This document shows positions 1 through 9,032 of a DNA stretch of 64,000 bases, piece after piece. How positions within the stretch are numbered: position 1 is the first letter of the stretch; every line of letters begins with the position of its first letter. The notes under the pieces are model-generated. The model saw only the letters and a list, made by a program, of their open reading frames with translations, had not been told where the DNA came from and searched no databases. The DNA is from an uncultured Lachnospiraceae bacterium (GTDB taxonomy: Bacteria > Bacillota > Clostridia > Lachnospirales > Lachnospiraceae): positions 1 to 64,000 of the forward strand of contig CAKRTC010000009.1 in NCBI GenBank assembly GCA_934402055.1, read 5' to 3'. The translations under genes and the position numbers were made by a program.

Positions 1-160
1 TTCGAAAGAAGCGGGTGCGAATTTTCGTAGGATTGCGAGAGTACGCAGTACGAAGCAATCCGTAATTAATCGATAAGAGGATTAAAACCGGAGTGCGCTC
101 GGCGCGAGAATGTGCTAAAGCACATTCTTTCTTAAATAAAAAATACAGGAGGATATGGCA
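1..160. other. Unassigned window edge upstream of the thrH-like gene
   Basis: No convincing gene is seen. All three forward frames close early (stops at 28-30, 74-76 and 61-63), so a short tail of an upstream gene is possible but cannot be identified. Two hairpins are visible: arms GGATTGC and GCAATCC at about 32-61, and the terminator-like one listed next. Confidence 0.4.
107..134 (+). terminator. Intrinsic terminator before the thrH-like gene
   Basis: AGAATGTGC (107-115), TAAA loop, GCACATTCT (120-128), followed by TTCTT. It probably ends whatever transcript enters from the left edge. The T-tract is short, so it could also be a leader hairpin of the next gene. Confidence 0.55.
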
Positions 161-766
161 ATGAACATAGTTTGTCTCGATATGGAAGGTGTATTGGTTC
201 CCGAGATATGGATCGCATTTGCAGAGAGCACAGGTATTCCGGAGCTTCGCAGAACGACCAGAGATGAACCTGATTATGATAAACTGATGAAGTATCGTCT
301 CGATATACTTAAGGAGCATGGTCTTGGCCTTAAGGAGATCCGGGAGGTTATCGCAGGCATAGATCCCATGCCGGGAGCAAAGGAGTTCCTTGATAAACTC
401 AGAGCCAATGTTCAGGTGCTTATCTTAAGCGATACATTTGAGCAGTTTGCAATGCCTCTTATGAAGAAACTCGGATATCCTACAATACTCTGCAATACCC
501 TGGAGGTGGCTCCGGACGGAGAGATAACAGGATATAAGATGAGAGTCGAGAAGTCCAAGCTTACAACTGTTAAAGCTCTTCAGTCTATAGGCTATGAGAC
601 TATCGCAAGCGGAGACAGCTTCAACGATCTCGGAATGATAGATGCTTCCAAGGCAGGCTTCCTGTTTAAGTCAACCGATAAGATCAAAGCAGACCGTTCG
701 GATCTTAAAGCTTTTGAGGAGTATGACGATCTCTATGCCGCAATCATGGACGCCTGCGCGAAATGA
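161..766 (+). CDS. thrH: ThrH-type HAD phosphatase (phosphoserine phosphatase / homoserine phosphotransferase)
   Basis: A 201-residue cytoplasmic HAD-superfamily protein close to ThrH, which dephosphorylates phosphoserine and can transfer phosphate to homoserine. The first motif reads CLDMEG, with Asp then Glu two residues on in place of the usual DxD, as in characterised ThrH. Motif II is the Ser-Asp of ILSDTFEQF, and motif III/IV includes the GDSFNDLGM block near the C-terminus. The start is taken at 161 because AGGAGG (147-152) is 8 bases upstream; an in-frame ATG at 155 lies only 2 bases after the AGGAGG. The stop overlaps the next gene (ATGA), so the two are probably translationally coupled. 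The substrate in vivo is inferred from family, not shown. Confidence 0.87.
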   Translation: MNIVCLDMEGVLVPEIWIAFAESTGIPELRRTTRDEPDYDKLMKYRLDILKEHGLGLKEIREVIAGIDPMPGAKEFLDKLRANVQVLILSDTFEQFAMPLMKKLGYPTILCNTLEVAPDGEITGYKMRVEKSKLTTVKALQSIGYETIASGDSFNDLGMIDASKAGFLFKSTDKIKADRSDLKAFEEYDDLYAAIMDACAK

Positions 767-1719
767 TGCCTGAGACATTTAAAACAAGACGCATAGTTTA
801 TCTGAGCTGTCTCGGTCTTGATATCTATATGCTTGCAAGTATTGCGGCACAATTATCGATGGCGACGGCAAGCACTTTCCTGATCTCGGTCACTGAGGCA
901 GTGAATGACAGTCTTGCGTCTCTTGACGGATTGATAATGCTTGCCGCGGTTTCACTCGGCCTTGTACTAATGATACTTTTTGCCTGTGAGCAGCAGGAAA
1001 AGGGATATTTGTTTGAAGGAACCACCGTAAAGAAAGCATTTTTCGAGAAAAACGAAAGCTGTGGTATAACAAATATAATATCTTTTGCCGCGATACTGCT
1101 GGTATTGCAGCTGATCTCCATGATAGTTTTATCAGTAGTGGAGCTGATACTTAATTTATCAGGATATACGATATCTCAGAGTCCGGCCATGAATGCCGAT
1201 TATACACAGAGCTTTTCGTTAATGCTGTATGCAATGCTTGCAGGGCCGATCATTGAGGAACTGGTCTTCAGAGGTTTTTTACTGAAGGCACTTAAGCCCT
1301 GCGGAAGAAGCTTTGCGATATTTGTATCGGCTTTGATGTTCAGTCTGATGCATGCCGATGTTCAGCAGATATTTTTTACCTTCTGTGCAGGTCTTTTATT
1401 CGCCTATCTTGCTATGAGATATTCCATAAAGATATCCATAGTTTTGCATATCATCAACAATGCCTTGTTCAGTGAGCTGTTAATGTATATGCAGGAGGTA
1501 CTGTCGGATGAATTGTTTGTGATCATAATGATACTCTTGTTTGTAGTAAGCATCATTATCACAGCTTTTTATCTCCTGAGACATAAGTATGAAATATCCG
1601 AATATCTGAGAGAGTTCGGGACTTCGGCAGGTGCATATAAGGCACTGTTTAACAGATGGTTTATTGCATTTGCGGCATTTTCAGTTGCTGAGACCTTTAT
1701 GACTGTCTCAGTAATATAG
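763..1719 (+). CDS. CPBP-family intramembrane protease (CAAX protease-like)
   Basis: A 318-residue polytopic membrane protein. The second half holds the three CPBP/Abi signature blocks: EELVFRGFLL (EExxxR), FSLMHAD (FxxxH) and HIINNALFS (HxxxN), which form the putative metal or catalytic site inside the membrane. Hydrophobic segments precede and follow it, and a last one lies near the C-terminus. The family includes Rce1-like proteases and Abi bacteriocin-immunity proteins; the substrate here is unknown. The start overlaps the thrH stop (ATGATG), with no clear ribosome binding site of its own, so it probably depends on translation of the upstream gene. Nothing in the context suggests a bacteriocin. 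Confidence 0.85.
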   Translation: MMPETFKTRRIVYLSCLGLDIYMLASIAAQLSMATASTFLISVTEAVNDSLASLDGLIMLAAVSLGLVLMILFACEQQEKGYLFEGTTVKKAFFEKNESCGITNIISFAAILLVLQLISMIVLSVVELILNLSGYTISQSPAMNADYTQSFSLMLYAMLAGPIIEELVFRGFLLKALKPCGRSFAIFVSALMFSLMHADVQQIFFTFCAGLLFAYLAMRYSIKISIVLHIINNALFSELLMYMQEVLSDELFVIIMILLFVVSIIITAFYLLRHKYEISEYLREFGTSAGAYKALFNRWFIAFAAFSVAETFMTVSVI

Positions 1720-1830
1720 TGACGGAAACATTAGATTTTAAGTGTTGAATAGTTAACAGTGTAACAAACGATGTGATGCGTCAGCACTTCAGTGCAGAAA
1801 TGTACCGAGATGCATTTTTTTCTTGATATT

Positions 1831-1876
1831 AACAGTTTTGCATTATATATTATTATATATTGCAAAACTGTTTTTC
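1831..1876 (+). terminator. Terminator in the 314-base gap before nfnA
   Basis: AACAGTTTTGCA (1831-1842) pairs with TGCAAAACTGTT (1861-1872) around an AT-rich middle that can extend the stem, followed by TTTC. The rest of the gap (1720-2033) holds no gene; the promoter of nfnA must lie in 1880-2010 but no clear consensus was found. Confidence 0.75.
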
Positions 1877-2033
1877 ATTTTTGCTGTAAACTTTGGTAAA
1901 TGTGCCGATCGGCGCATTTGTTTTTCTGTTCTAAACGGCGTGGGCAAGGCTTATTTAAATCAGGGAGAATGCTTATAAATGCCATATGAACGGATGATTT
2001 ATTTACATGCTTTTGCATATTTAGGAGGGTACG

Positions 2034-2882
2034 ATGTACAAGATAGTCAGCAGACGATCACTCAGACCTACACTGACGATGATCGAGGTTGAGGCTCCGC
2101 TTGTAGCTGCCAAGGCTAAGCCGGGACAGTTTATTATCCTTAGGGTAGATGAGGAAGGCGAGAGAATACCGCTTACAGTCTCACATTGTGATCTGGAAAA
2201 GGGAACAGTAAGAGTTATTTTCCAGGTGGTGGGAGCTACAACGGTTAAGCTTAATAATGTGCCTGAGGGCGGATATATACAGGACTTTGTCGGACCGCTC
2301 GGTAATGCCACCGAGACAGACGGCATTAAGAAGGTATGTATAGTCGGCGGCGGAGTCGGCTGTGCGATCGCTTTGCCGGTTGCAGAAGAGTTCCACAGAC
2401 TCGGTGCAGAGGTTACCTCAATAGCAGGCTTCAGAAACAAGGATCTGGTTATCCTTGAGGATGAATTCAAGGCCTGTTCCGACAGACTCTTCATCATGAC
2501 CGATGACGGATCCTACGGCAGAGAGGGTAATGTTACCGTTCCGCTCAGAGAGATACTTTCATCCGGTGAGAAGTTTGATATGATCATCGTGACAGGACCT
2601 CTTGTAATGATGAAGTTCACCGTACTTACAGCCAAGGAGTTTGATGCACCTATTACAGCTTCAATGGCTCCGATAATGATCGATGGTACAGGTATGTGCG
2701 GAGGCTGTCGTCTCATCCTTCACAAGGACGGCAAGGACGTAACGGCATTTGCCTGCGTTGACGGACCTGACTTTAACGGATATGAGATAGATTTCGATAA
2801 CGCTATTTCAAGAAGCCGTATGTACAACGAATATGAGAGACATGCGTATGATGAAGCATGTAACCTCTTTAAGAAAGTCTAA
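2034..2882 (+). CDS. nfnA: NfnA-like FAD/NAD-binding subunit (NADH-dependent ferredoxin:NADP+ oxidoreductase, alpha)
   Basis: 282 residues of the sulfide dehydrogenase / dihydroorotate-dehydrogenase electron-transfer (PyrK-like) family. An FAD-binding beta-barrel covers about 1-95, an NAD-binding fold follows with VCIVGGGVGCA at 101-111, and a C-terminal cluster site has Cys222, Cys225 (GMCGGCR) and Cys241 for a [2Fe-2S] centre. Together with the next gene it forms the bifurcating NfnAB transhydrogenase, which couples NADH and reduced ferredoxin to NADPH formation in anaerobes. AGGAGGG sits 4-6 bases before the ATG. The gap to the partner gene is 11 bases. The alternative is a sulfide dehydrogenase subunit of the same family; the pairing fits Nfn best. 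Confidence 0.85.
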   Translation: MYKIVSRRSLRPTLTMIEVEAPLVAAKAKPGQFIILRVDEEGERIPLTVSHCDLEKGTVRVIFQVVGATTVKLNNVPEGGYIQDFVGPLGNATETDGIKKVCIVGGGVGCAIALPVAEEFHRLGAEVTSIAGFRNKDLVILEDEFKACSDRLFIMTDDGSYGREGNVTVPLREILSSGEKFDMIIVTGPLVMMKFTVLTAKEFDAPITASMAPIMIDGTGMCGGCRLILHKDGKDVTAFACVDGPDFNGYEIDFDNAISRSRMYNEYERHAYDEACNLFKKV

Positions 2883-2893
2883 GGAGGAGCGAT

Positions 2894-4297
2894 ATGGAAC
2901 CGAAAAAACATGAGATGCCTTCACAGGCACCTGAGGTAAGAGCTCACAATTTCAAGGAGGTAGCACTCGGATATACGGCGGAGATCGCTGTTGAGGAGGC
3001 AAAGAGATGCCTTAACTGCAAGAATCAGCCTTGTGTTGATGTGTGCCCGGTAAATATAAGCATTCCCGAATTCATCTCACATATCAAGGATGGGGATTTC
3101 GAAGCCGCTTATCAGGTTATAACCAGGACATCCTCACTTCCGGCTGTCTGCGGTCGAGTATGTCCGCAGGAGAAGCAGTGTGAGAGCAAGTGTACCATGG
3201 GCATCAAGTTTGAGCCTGTAGGTATCGGCCGTCTTGAGAGATTTGTTGCAGACTATCATAATGAGAACTATAAGGGAGAGACTGTAAGACCTGAGTCTAA
3301 CGGTCACAGAGTCGCTGTCGTAGGTTCCGGTCCGTCAGGACTTACCTGTGCCGGAGACCTTGCAAAGAAGGGTTATGAGGTTACTGTATACGAGGCTTTG
3401 CATAAGGCAGGCGGCGTGCTTATCTACGGTATTCCCGAATTCCGTCTTCCAAAGTCTATAGTTGCCAAGGAGATAGACGGACTTAAGGCGCTCGGAGTTG
3501 ATTTTGAGACCAATGTTGTTATAGGTAAGACACTTACCATAGATGAGCTCTTTGAGAGAGGCTTTGAGGCTGTATTCGTAGGTTCGGGTGCGGGACTTCC
3601 TAACTTCTTAGGAATACCGGGAGAATCGCTTAAGGGAGTTTATTCGGCTAACGAGTTCCTCACACGAAGCAATCTTATGAAGGCTTATCTCGACGATCCG
3701 ACCACACCTATCATGAAGGGTGGAAATGTTGCCGTAGTAGGAGCAGGAAACGTTGCAATGGATGCTGCGAGAACTGCATTAAGACTCGGAGCAGAAAATG
3801 TATATATCGTATACCGCCGTTCAATGGAAGAGCTTCCTGCACGTAAGGAAGAGGTTGAGCATGCTATGGAGGAAGGAATTCAGTTCAAGCTTCTCAACAA
3901 TCCGGTAGAGATATTAAGCTACGAGAATCCTGACGATAAAAAGGATCCTAAGAACGGTTCTATCAGAGCTATCAAGTGCATCAAGATGGAGCTTGGAGAG
4001 CCTGACGAAAAGGGCAGAAGAAAGCCTGTTCCGATAAAGGATTCGGAGTGGGAGATCCCTGTAGATACAGTTGTTATTGCAATCGGTACATCACCGAATC
4101 CGCTTATCAAGAAGACCACCAAGGGACTTGAGGTCAACAGCAGAGGCGGTATTATTGTCAATGAGGACGGACTTACTTCCAGAGACTCCGTTTACGCAGG
4201 CGGAGATGCGGTTACCGGTGCGGCTACCGTAATTTCTGCTATGGGAGCAGGAAAAACAGCGGCAGCGGCAATTGACGAACAGCTTAAAAACAAATAA
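2894..4297 (+). CDS. nfnB: NfnB / glutamate synthase small-chain-like flavoprotein
   Basis: 467 residues with the architecture of the GltD/NfnB family. An N-terminal ferredoxin-like domain carries two Cys clusters (Cys39, 42, 47, 51 in CLNCKNQPCVDVC, then CGRVCPQEKQCESKC). An FAD-binding Rossmann motif VAVVGSGPSGLTCAGDLA follows, then an NADP-binding Rossmann motif VAVVGAGNVAMDAARTALR, and a C-terminal FAD motif ending in YAGGDAVTGAATVISAMGAG. Annotation pipelines often call it gltA, but no large glutamate synthase subunit is nearby, and the gene directly follows nfnA, so NfnB is the better reading. A ribosome binding site AAGGAGGAG precedes the ATG. Confidence 0.87.
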   Translation: MEPKKHEMPSQAPEVRAHNFKEVALGYTAEIAVEEAKRCLNCKNQPCVDVCPVNISIPEFISHIKDGDFEAAYQVITRTSSLPAVCGRVCPQEKQCESKCTMGIKFEPVGIGRLERFVADYHNENYKGETVRPESNGHRVAVVGSGPSGLTCAGDLAKKGYEVTVYEALHKAGGVLIYGIPEFRLPKSIVAKEIDGLKALGVDFETNVVIGKTLTIDELFERGFEAVFVGSGAGLPNFLGIPGESLKGVYSANEFLTRSNLMKAYLDDPTTPIMKGGNVAVVGAGNVAMDAARTALRLGAENVYIVYRRSMEELPARKEEVEHAMEEGIQFKLLNNPVEILSYENPDDKKDPKNGSIRAIKCIKMELGEPDEKGRRKPVPIKDSEWEIPVDTVVIAIGTSPNPLIKKTTKGLEVNSRGGIIVNEDGLTSRDSVYAGGDAVTGAATVISAMGAGKTAAAAIDEQLKNK

Positions 4298-4340
4298 TAT
4301 ATTTACGTAGGTCAAGACTATGTAATCATTTTAAGATGCA

Positions 4341-4376
4341 GCCGTGTCGTACTTACGACACGGCATATTCTTTTTT
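4341..4376 (+). terminator. Terminator of nfnAB
   Basis: GCCGTGTCGT (4341-4350), ACTT loop, ACGACACGGC (4355-4364), then a T-rich tract ending TTTTTT. A perfect 10-bp stem, 43 bases after the stop. Confidence 0.9.
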
Positions 4377-4490
4377 ACATCTTGTTTACATAGATGATCT
4401 CATATATAATAAACGGGTTTGCGGCTTTTTAACAAGTTTGTGATCGCTTTTACAATGAAGTAGTGCAATCTAAGACGGACGGTAAAAAGA

Positions 4491-6368
4491 ATGACTGTAT
4501 TTAATTTGATATCTATGCTCGGCGGACTGGCTTTGTTCTTATACGGAATGAGGATCATGGGCGACGGACTTAAACAGGGATCTTCATCGGCACTTAAGAG
4601 TGCTATGAGTCTAGTAACGAATAATCCGTTTATGGGATTTATTCTTGGATTATGTGTTACAGGTGTGATTCAGAGCTCCTCTGCAACAGTAGTTCTTACG
4701 GCAGGTATGGTAGGCGCCGGCATATTGAGTGTCAAGCAGTGCGTCGGTGTTGTTATAGGTGCACATCTCGGTACTACAGTTACAGGTCAGATCATCAGAT
4801 TACTTGATCTGGACGCCGGCGGCATGGTATGGATCAAGTTTTTCCAGCCATCGACACTTGCACCTTTGGCAGCCATCATAGGTATCATACTTATCATGTC
4901 ATGCAACAGCGGTAAGCCGAAGCTATTCGGTACCATTGCTATAGGCTTTGGTATCCTGTTTACCGGACTTCTTAATATGACCTCATCTGTAAGCCCGCTT
5001 TCTGAGTCGGCTGCATTTTCACAGCTTTTTGCAGGATTTTCAGGACGCCCGGTATTCGGATTCTTTGCAGGCTTACTGACAGCTCTGCTGTTCCATTCTT
5101 CTGCTTCTGTAGGTATACTTCAGGCTCTTTCGGTCACAGGTTCGCTGAGCTTCGGTTCGGTATATTCCATTATGTTAGGTATTTACATGGGTGACTGTAT
5201 CATAACAGGACTCATGGTATCCATAGGTGCAGCTACCAATGCCAAGCGTGTAGGCTGCATTCATATCTTATATTGTATTGCCAAGGACACGGTTATTATT
5301 ATCGGTGTGCTGTTGCTTAAATCCTTCGGATTTTTTGATCTCAGCTGGGATGCTGCAATCACATCGGGAGGCATAGCTAATGCCAACACCTTATTCAACC
5401 TCTTTGCAGCCATAGTTATACTGCCTGTAAGCGGTGTATTGGTAAAGCTTTGCTATCGTCTGATCAAGGACACCGAAGAGGACGAGATCGCAACCAAGGC
5501 AGAACAGGTTGCGGCTACGCTTAACAAGAACCTCTATACTTCACCGGAGCTTGCCTTGGCTGCGGCATCAAGCGTTATTTCCTACATATCCAAGACAGCA
5601 TCGGATAATGTTGAGAGGGCTTTTTCCGTTATCAATAAATATGATGAAAAGCTGATCGCAGACATTGACAGAAATGAGGACGATCTTGATATGCTGACCG
5701 ACAGGGTGGGCGATTATCTGAGTAATCTCTCATCACATGTAAGAGTAGGTTCGGAGACCAACAGACTCAATTATTATATCAAGTGCGTATCCGAGTTTGA
5801 GCGTATAGGTGATCTGGCAGACAATATTCAGGAAAATGCGGTCGATATGCACAATCGTAAGGTCGTATTTACGGATAATGCGAATAAGGAGCTGTCTGTG
5901 CTTCATGCAGCCATTACAGAGGTACTGGATCATACACACAGTGCGTTTGTGAGGAAGAGTATTAATGAAGCAAGATATATTGAGCCTATAGAGGAGGTTA
6001 TCGACGATCTTATCTCGCTGCTTAAGTCGAATCACTATGAGAGAGTCAAGTCCGGAACCTGTACCATATTCTCGGGATATGTATTCCTTGACATACTGAC
6101 CAATCTGGAGAGAGTCTCGGATCAGTGTGCCAATATAGGTGTTCATACCATAGCCTTGCAGGATACCAGTGTTGCTGATGCAGAGCATGATTATATAAGA
6201 AATCTGCACATGGGTCTTGATGATGACTTTAACACGAAGTACAAGATGTATACTGACAGATATACGGCAAATGTTCCTGTTCTCGGTAAGCTTCACGGAG
6301 GCCGAACAGGCATAGTCGATATTGAAAAAATTGACAAAAATGACAAAGCTAACGAAATAGCTGAGTAA
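4491..6368 (+). CDS. Na+/phosphate cotransporter with C-terminal PhoU domain
   Basis: 625 residues of the NptA/PNaS family, which imports inorganic phosphate with sodium. The membrane half (about 1-320) contains the two inverted QSSSA-type repeats: GVIQSSSATVVLTAGMVGAG near the N-terminus and LFHSSASVGILQ in the second half. After about residue 340 the protein becomes soluble and alpha-helical and looks like a PhoU domain (four-helix bundle with acidic and hydrophobic heptads), which in this family is thought to tune uptake. No clear Shine-Dalgarno precedes the ATG; GGTAAAAAG is the only candidate. No pst genes or phoB/R are nearby. Confidence 0.87.
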   Translation: MTVFNLISMLGGLALFLYGMRIMGDGLKQGSSSALKSAMSLVTNNPFMGFILGLCVTGVIQSSSATVVLTAGMVGAGILSVKQCVGVVIGAHLGTTVTGQIIRLLDLDAGGMVWIKFFQPSTLAPLAAIIGIILIMSCNSGKPKLFGTIAIGFGILFTGLLNMTSSVSPLSESAAFSQLFAGFSGRPVFGFFAGLLTALLFHSSASVGILQALSVTGSLSFGSVYSIMLGIYMGDCIITGLMVSIGAATNAKRVGCIHILYCIAKDTVIIIGVLLLKSFGFFDLSWDAAITSGGIANANTLFNLFAAIVILPVSGVLVKLCYRLIKDTEEDEIATKAEQVAATLNKNLYTSPELALAAASSVISYISKTASDNVERAFSVINKYDEKLIADIDRNEDDLDMLTDRVGDYLSNLSSHVRVGSETNRLNYYIKCVSEFERIGDLADNIQENAVDMHNRKVVFTDNANKELSVLHAAITEVLDHTHSAFVRKSINEARYIEPIEEVIDDLISLLKSNHYERVKSGTCTIFSGYVFLDILTNLERVSDQCANIGVHTIALQDTSVADAEHDYIRNLHMGLDDDFNTKYKMYTDRYTANVPVLGKLHGGRTGIVDIEKIDKNDKANEIAE

Positions 6369-6383
6369 TTTAAGCGAAAAGGC

Positions 6384-6412
6384 TTGCAATTAGATGGTTT
6401 ATCTGATAATAT
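6384..6412 (+). promoter_or_regulatory. Promoter of rpmB
   Basis: TTGCAA (6384-6389), 17 bases, TAATAT (6407-6412). It lies 39 bases before the rpmB start codon and downstream of the transporter stop. Confidence 0.6.
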
Positions 6413-6450
6413 ACCAATTGCGCATTTTTAAGTAAGGGAGGTGGACTACC

Positions 6451-6669
6451 ATGGCAAAATGCAATGTTTGTGGAAAGTCAGTGCTGTTCGGTAACGCAGT
6501 CAGCCATTCACATAGAAGATCCAATAAAATGTGGAAGCCAAACATTAAGAAGGTTAATGTACAGACAGAGGCAGGCAACAGAAAGATGTATGTATGCACA
6601 TCTTGCCTCAGATCGGGTAAGGTTCAGAGAGCTGCAGTTGTAAAGGCTGCTCCGGCTGTAGAAGCTTAA
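6451..6669 (+). CDS. rpmB: Large ribosomal subunit protein bL28
   Basis: 72 residues, starting MAKCNVCGKSVLFGNAVSHS. It has the CxxC pairs of the zinc-binding C+ form of L28 (Cys4/Cys7, then CTSCLRSGKV). The core aligns over its whole length; an Ala/Val-rich tail (about 10 residues) makes it slightly longer than the usual ~62. Strong ribosome binding site GGGAGGTGG. It stands alone between a promoter and a terminator, as is common for rpmB in Firmicutes. Confidence 0.96.
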   Translation: MAKCNVCGKSVLFGNAVSHSHRRSNKMWKPNIKKVNVQTEAGNRKMYVCTSCLRSGKVQRAAVVKAAPAVEA

Positions 6670-6693
6670 TCGATTATAAGTTTGTTATCGAAG

Positions 6694-6721
6694 GGTCATG
6701 TCGAAAGACATGACCTTTTTT
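6694..6721 (+). terminator. Terminator of rpmB
   Basis: GGTCATGTC (6694-6702), GAAA tetraloop, GACATGACC (6707-6715), then TTTTTT. A textbook intrinsic terminator. Confidence 0.95.
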
Positions 6722-6986
6722 CGTGCGGCTCTTCATGGCTGCGGAATCTGATGGCTGCAAATCTTAAGACGGAAAATATAGAGATACAAGACAAAACGTG
6801 TCGGAATGAAGCTTATATCCGACTGCAGAGCTGTGATTTGTACAGAAATGCAAGTTAATTGGTGAATATATACATATATGACCTACTGAAATTGTATATA
6901 CCAAACAAAATGATACCTTGAGAGTATTAAGACTATACCTTACTGTTCTAAATTGTATACACAAGGACTTTTATATTGTTAATTTA
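6722..6986. other. Non-coding gap before cstA
   Basis: 265 bases, AT-rich, with no gene or strong hairpin. Two TTGTATA(T/C)AC-like segments (about 6891 and 6953) flank a GAGAGTATTAAGACTATAC block; this may be regulatory but no known site was recognised. Confidence 0.35.
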
Positions 6987-7015
6987 TTGACACTTCTTTT
7001 GAATGGGTGTAAAAC
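6987..7015 (+). promoter_or_regulatory. Promoter of cstA
   Basis: TTGACA (6987-6992), 17 bases, TAAAAC (7010-7015). Perfect -35 and a fair -10; the leader to the ATG is about 48 bases. Confidence 0.6.
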
Positions 7016-7068
7016 AAAGCGCAAACACAAGACGTTAAAGTAATAAAGTTTTTTTAAGGGGTGATCTA

Positions 7069-8805
7069 ATGAATACTCTTGTGATAGTTTTAATAGCTGC
7101 CGTATGCCTTATAGTGGCATATGTCGGTTACGGACGTTGGCTTGCCAACAAGTGGGGCATCGACCCTAAGGCTAAGACACCTGCCGTTCGTTTGGAGGAC
7201 GGTAAGGATTATGTACCTACAGACGGCTGGACGGTATTCAGCCATCAGTTTTCATCTATAGCAGGTGCCGGCCCTGTAACCGGTGCGATTCAGGCAGCTG
7301 CATTCGGATGGCTTCCGGTACTTCTGTGGATACTTATCGGTGGTGTTTTCTTCGGAGCTGTTACCGATTTCGGAGCTCTTTATGCCAGTGTCAAGAATGA
7401 CGGTAAGTCCATGGGACTTCTTATCGAGAAGTATATCGGTAAGACAGGACGTAAGCTTTTCCTTCTCTTCAGCTGGTTGTTCTGCTGCATAGTAATTGCT
7501 GCATTTGCAGACATGGTTGCCGGAACCTTCAACGCTTATACCGTAGTTGACGGTGTTACTCAGCTTGCTGAGGCTGCCGAGACAAACGGTGCCGCAGGCA
7601 TGGTATCCATCATGTTCATGGTATTTGCAGTAGTATACGGTCTGCTTCATCGTAAGTACCATTTCAAGGGCGCTGTTGAGGTAGTGCTTGCAATAGTATT
7701 TATAGTTGTAAGCTTTGTACTCGGAATGCAGTTCCCGCTTATATTTGACAAGAAGATGTGGAGCTATATCACATTTATCTACATTTTCTTTACAGCTGTA
7801 GTTCCGATCTGGATACTTAAGCAGCCTCGTGATTATATGACAACATACATGTTCGTTGTCATGATAGCAGCTGCTGCTTTAGGACTTTTTGTTGCTCATC
7901 CTACCATGAACCTTCCTGTATACACAGGCTTCAACAATGAGAAGTTAGGAACAATGTTCCCAATCCTCTTTGTAACCGTTGCCTGCGGAGCAGTATCAGG
8001 CTTCCACAGTCTTGTATCATCGGGTACATCATCAAAGACTGTTGAGAATGATAAGGACATGCTTAAGGTAGGTTACGGAGCAATGGTTCTTGAGAGCCTT
8101 CTTGCAGTACTTGCACTTTGCGTAGCAGGTGCCGCCGCCGCAGCCGACGGAACACCGGCTCAGGGTACACCGTTCCAGATCTTCAGCCGCGGAGTTGCAG
8201 GCTTTATATCAATGTTCGGTATTTCCTCTCATGTAGCTACAGTATTTATGACAATGTGTGTATCTGCACTTGCTCTTACAAGCCTTGATGCTGTATCACG
8301 TATTGCACGTATGAGCTTCCAGGAGCTCTTCAGTGTAGATGATATGGAGCATGCTGAGGGCTGGAGAAAGCTTTTCTGCAACACATATTTCTCAACTATA
8401 CTTACACTTGCATTTGGTTATCTGCTTACACAGATCGGTTATGCAAACATCTGGCCACTGTTTGGTTCAGCAAACCAGCTGCTCAGTGCTTTGGTACTTA
8501 TTACACTTTGCGTATTCCTTAAGGTAACGGGACGCAGCAACAAGATGCTTTTCCCGCCGCTTATCATCATGCTTTGTGTAACATTCACAGCACTTGTACA
8601 GAGACTTATGGCTATGGTCAAGGCTATACAGAATGCCGCTGCCGTAACTATTCCTGCAGGAGAGGCTACATGGGGCTCTGTATTCATTGCAAACGGTCTT
8701 CAGCTTATTATAGCAATATTGCTTATTATCCTCGGACTCACTATTGTCGTTAATTCGGCAAAGAGTTACAGAGAGAGTGAGCATAACAGCGAGGCAAGAG
8801 CATAA
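7069..8805 (+). CDS. cstA: CstA-family carbon starvation protein (pyruvate/peptide carrier)
   Basis: 578 residues, many-pass membrane protein of the CstA family. The N-terminal TM helix is followed by the conserved block ending FSHQFSSIAGAGPVTGAIQA, then GGVFFGAVTDFGALYASVK and, in the second half, SGFHSLVSSGTSSKTVEND and LFGSANQLLSALVL. Characterised members import pyruvate or peptides when carbon is scarce. Here it is monocistronic between its own promoter and terminator, without a BtsSR/YpdAB-type two-component system next to it, so the signal controlling it is unknown. Ribosome binding site AAGGGGTG. Confidence 0.9.
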   Translation: MNTLVIVLIAAVCLIVAYVGYGRWLANKWGIDPKAKTPAVRLEDGKDYVPTDGWTVFSHQFSSIAGAGPVTGAIQAAAFGWLPVLLWILIGGVFFGAVTDFGALYASVKNDGKSMGLLIEKYIGKTGRKLFLLFSWLFCCIVIAAFADMVAGTFNAYTVVDGVTQLAEAAETNGAAGMVSIMFMVFAVVYGLLHRKYHFKGAVEVVLAIVFIVVSFVLGMQFPLIFDKKMWSYITFIYIFFTAVVPIWILKQPRDYMTTYMFVVMIAAAALGLFVAHPTMNLPVYTGFNNEKLGTMFPILFVTVACGAVSGFHSLVSSGTSSKTVENDKDMLKVGYGAMVLESLLAVLALCVAGAAAAADGTPAQGTPFQIFSRGVAGFISMFGISSHVATVFMTMCVSALALTSLDAVSRIARMSFQELFSVDDMEHAEGWRKLFCNTYFSTILTLAFGYLLTQIGYANIWPLFGSANQLLSALVLITLCVFLKVTGRSNKMLFPPLIIMLCVTFTALVQRLMAMVKAIQNAAAVTIPAGEATWGSVFIANGLQLIIAILLIILGLTIVVNSAKSYRESEHNSEARA

Positions 8806-8896
8806 GCCTGTAATACAGTTTATGTAAATATTGTTTTCGGAACTTTATCAATGAAGTTCCGGGATATAATTTTCAGCTTATACTATCCCAATAGAT

Positions 8897-8950
8897 AAAA
8901 ATCAAAGGGCCTGTGGCGGAGCTTTCCGTTGCGGGTCCTTTGATTTTTAT
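8897..8950 (+). terminator. Terminator of cstA
   Basis: AAAATCAAAGG (8897-8908 region) pairs with CCTTTGATTTT (8936-8947), with further GC pairs inside, then a T-containing tail. The A-rich 5' arm means it may also terminate on the minus strand. Confidence 0.8.
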
Positions 8951-8993
8951 GAAAATATAGGCTTAACGGAAACTTAAGATGACATACCGATAG

Positions 8994-9016
8994 TGTCGTG
9001 ATAAGATAGCACGACA
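8994..9016. promoter_or_regulatory. Palindromic operator candidate before the MATE gene
   Basis: TGTCGTG (8994-9000), 9 bases ATAAGATAG, CACGACA (9010-9016): a perfect 7-bp inverted repeat 17 bases before the start codon. It has the size of a dimeric repressor site, as is usual for drug-exporter genes, but no regulator gene lies next to it. It could alternatively be a 5' UTR hairpin. Confidence 0.45.
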
Positions 9017-9032
9017 TGTATAGGAGTCAGCA

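Noticed and set aside
2894..4297. Glutamate synthase small subunit
   Set aside because: No large subunit is nearby and the gene pairs with an NfnA-like subunit.
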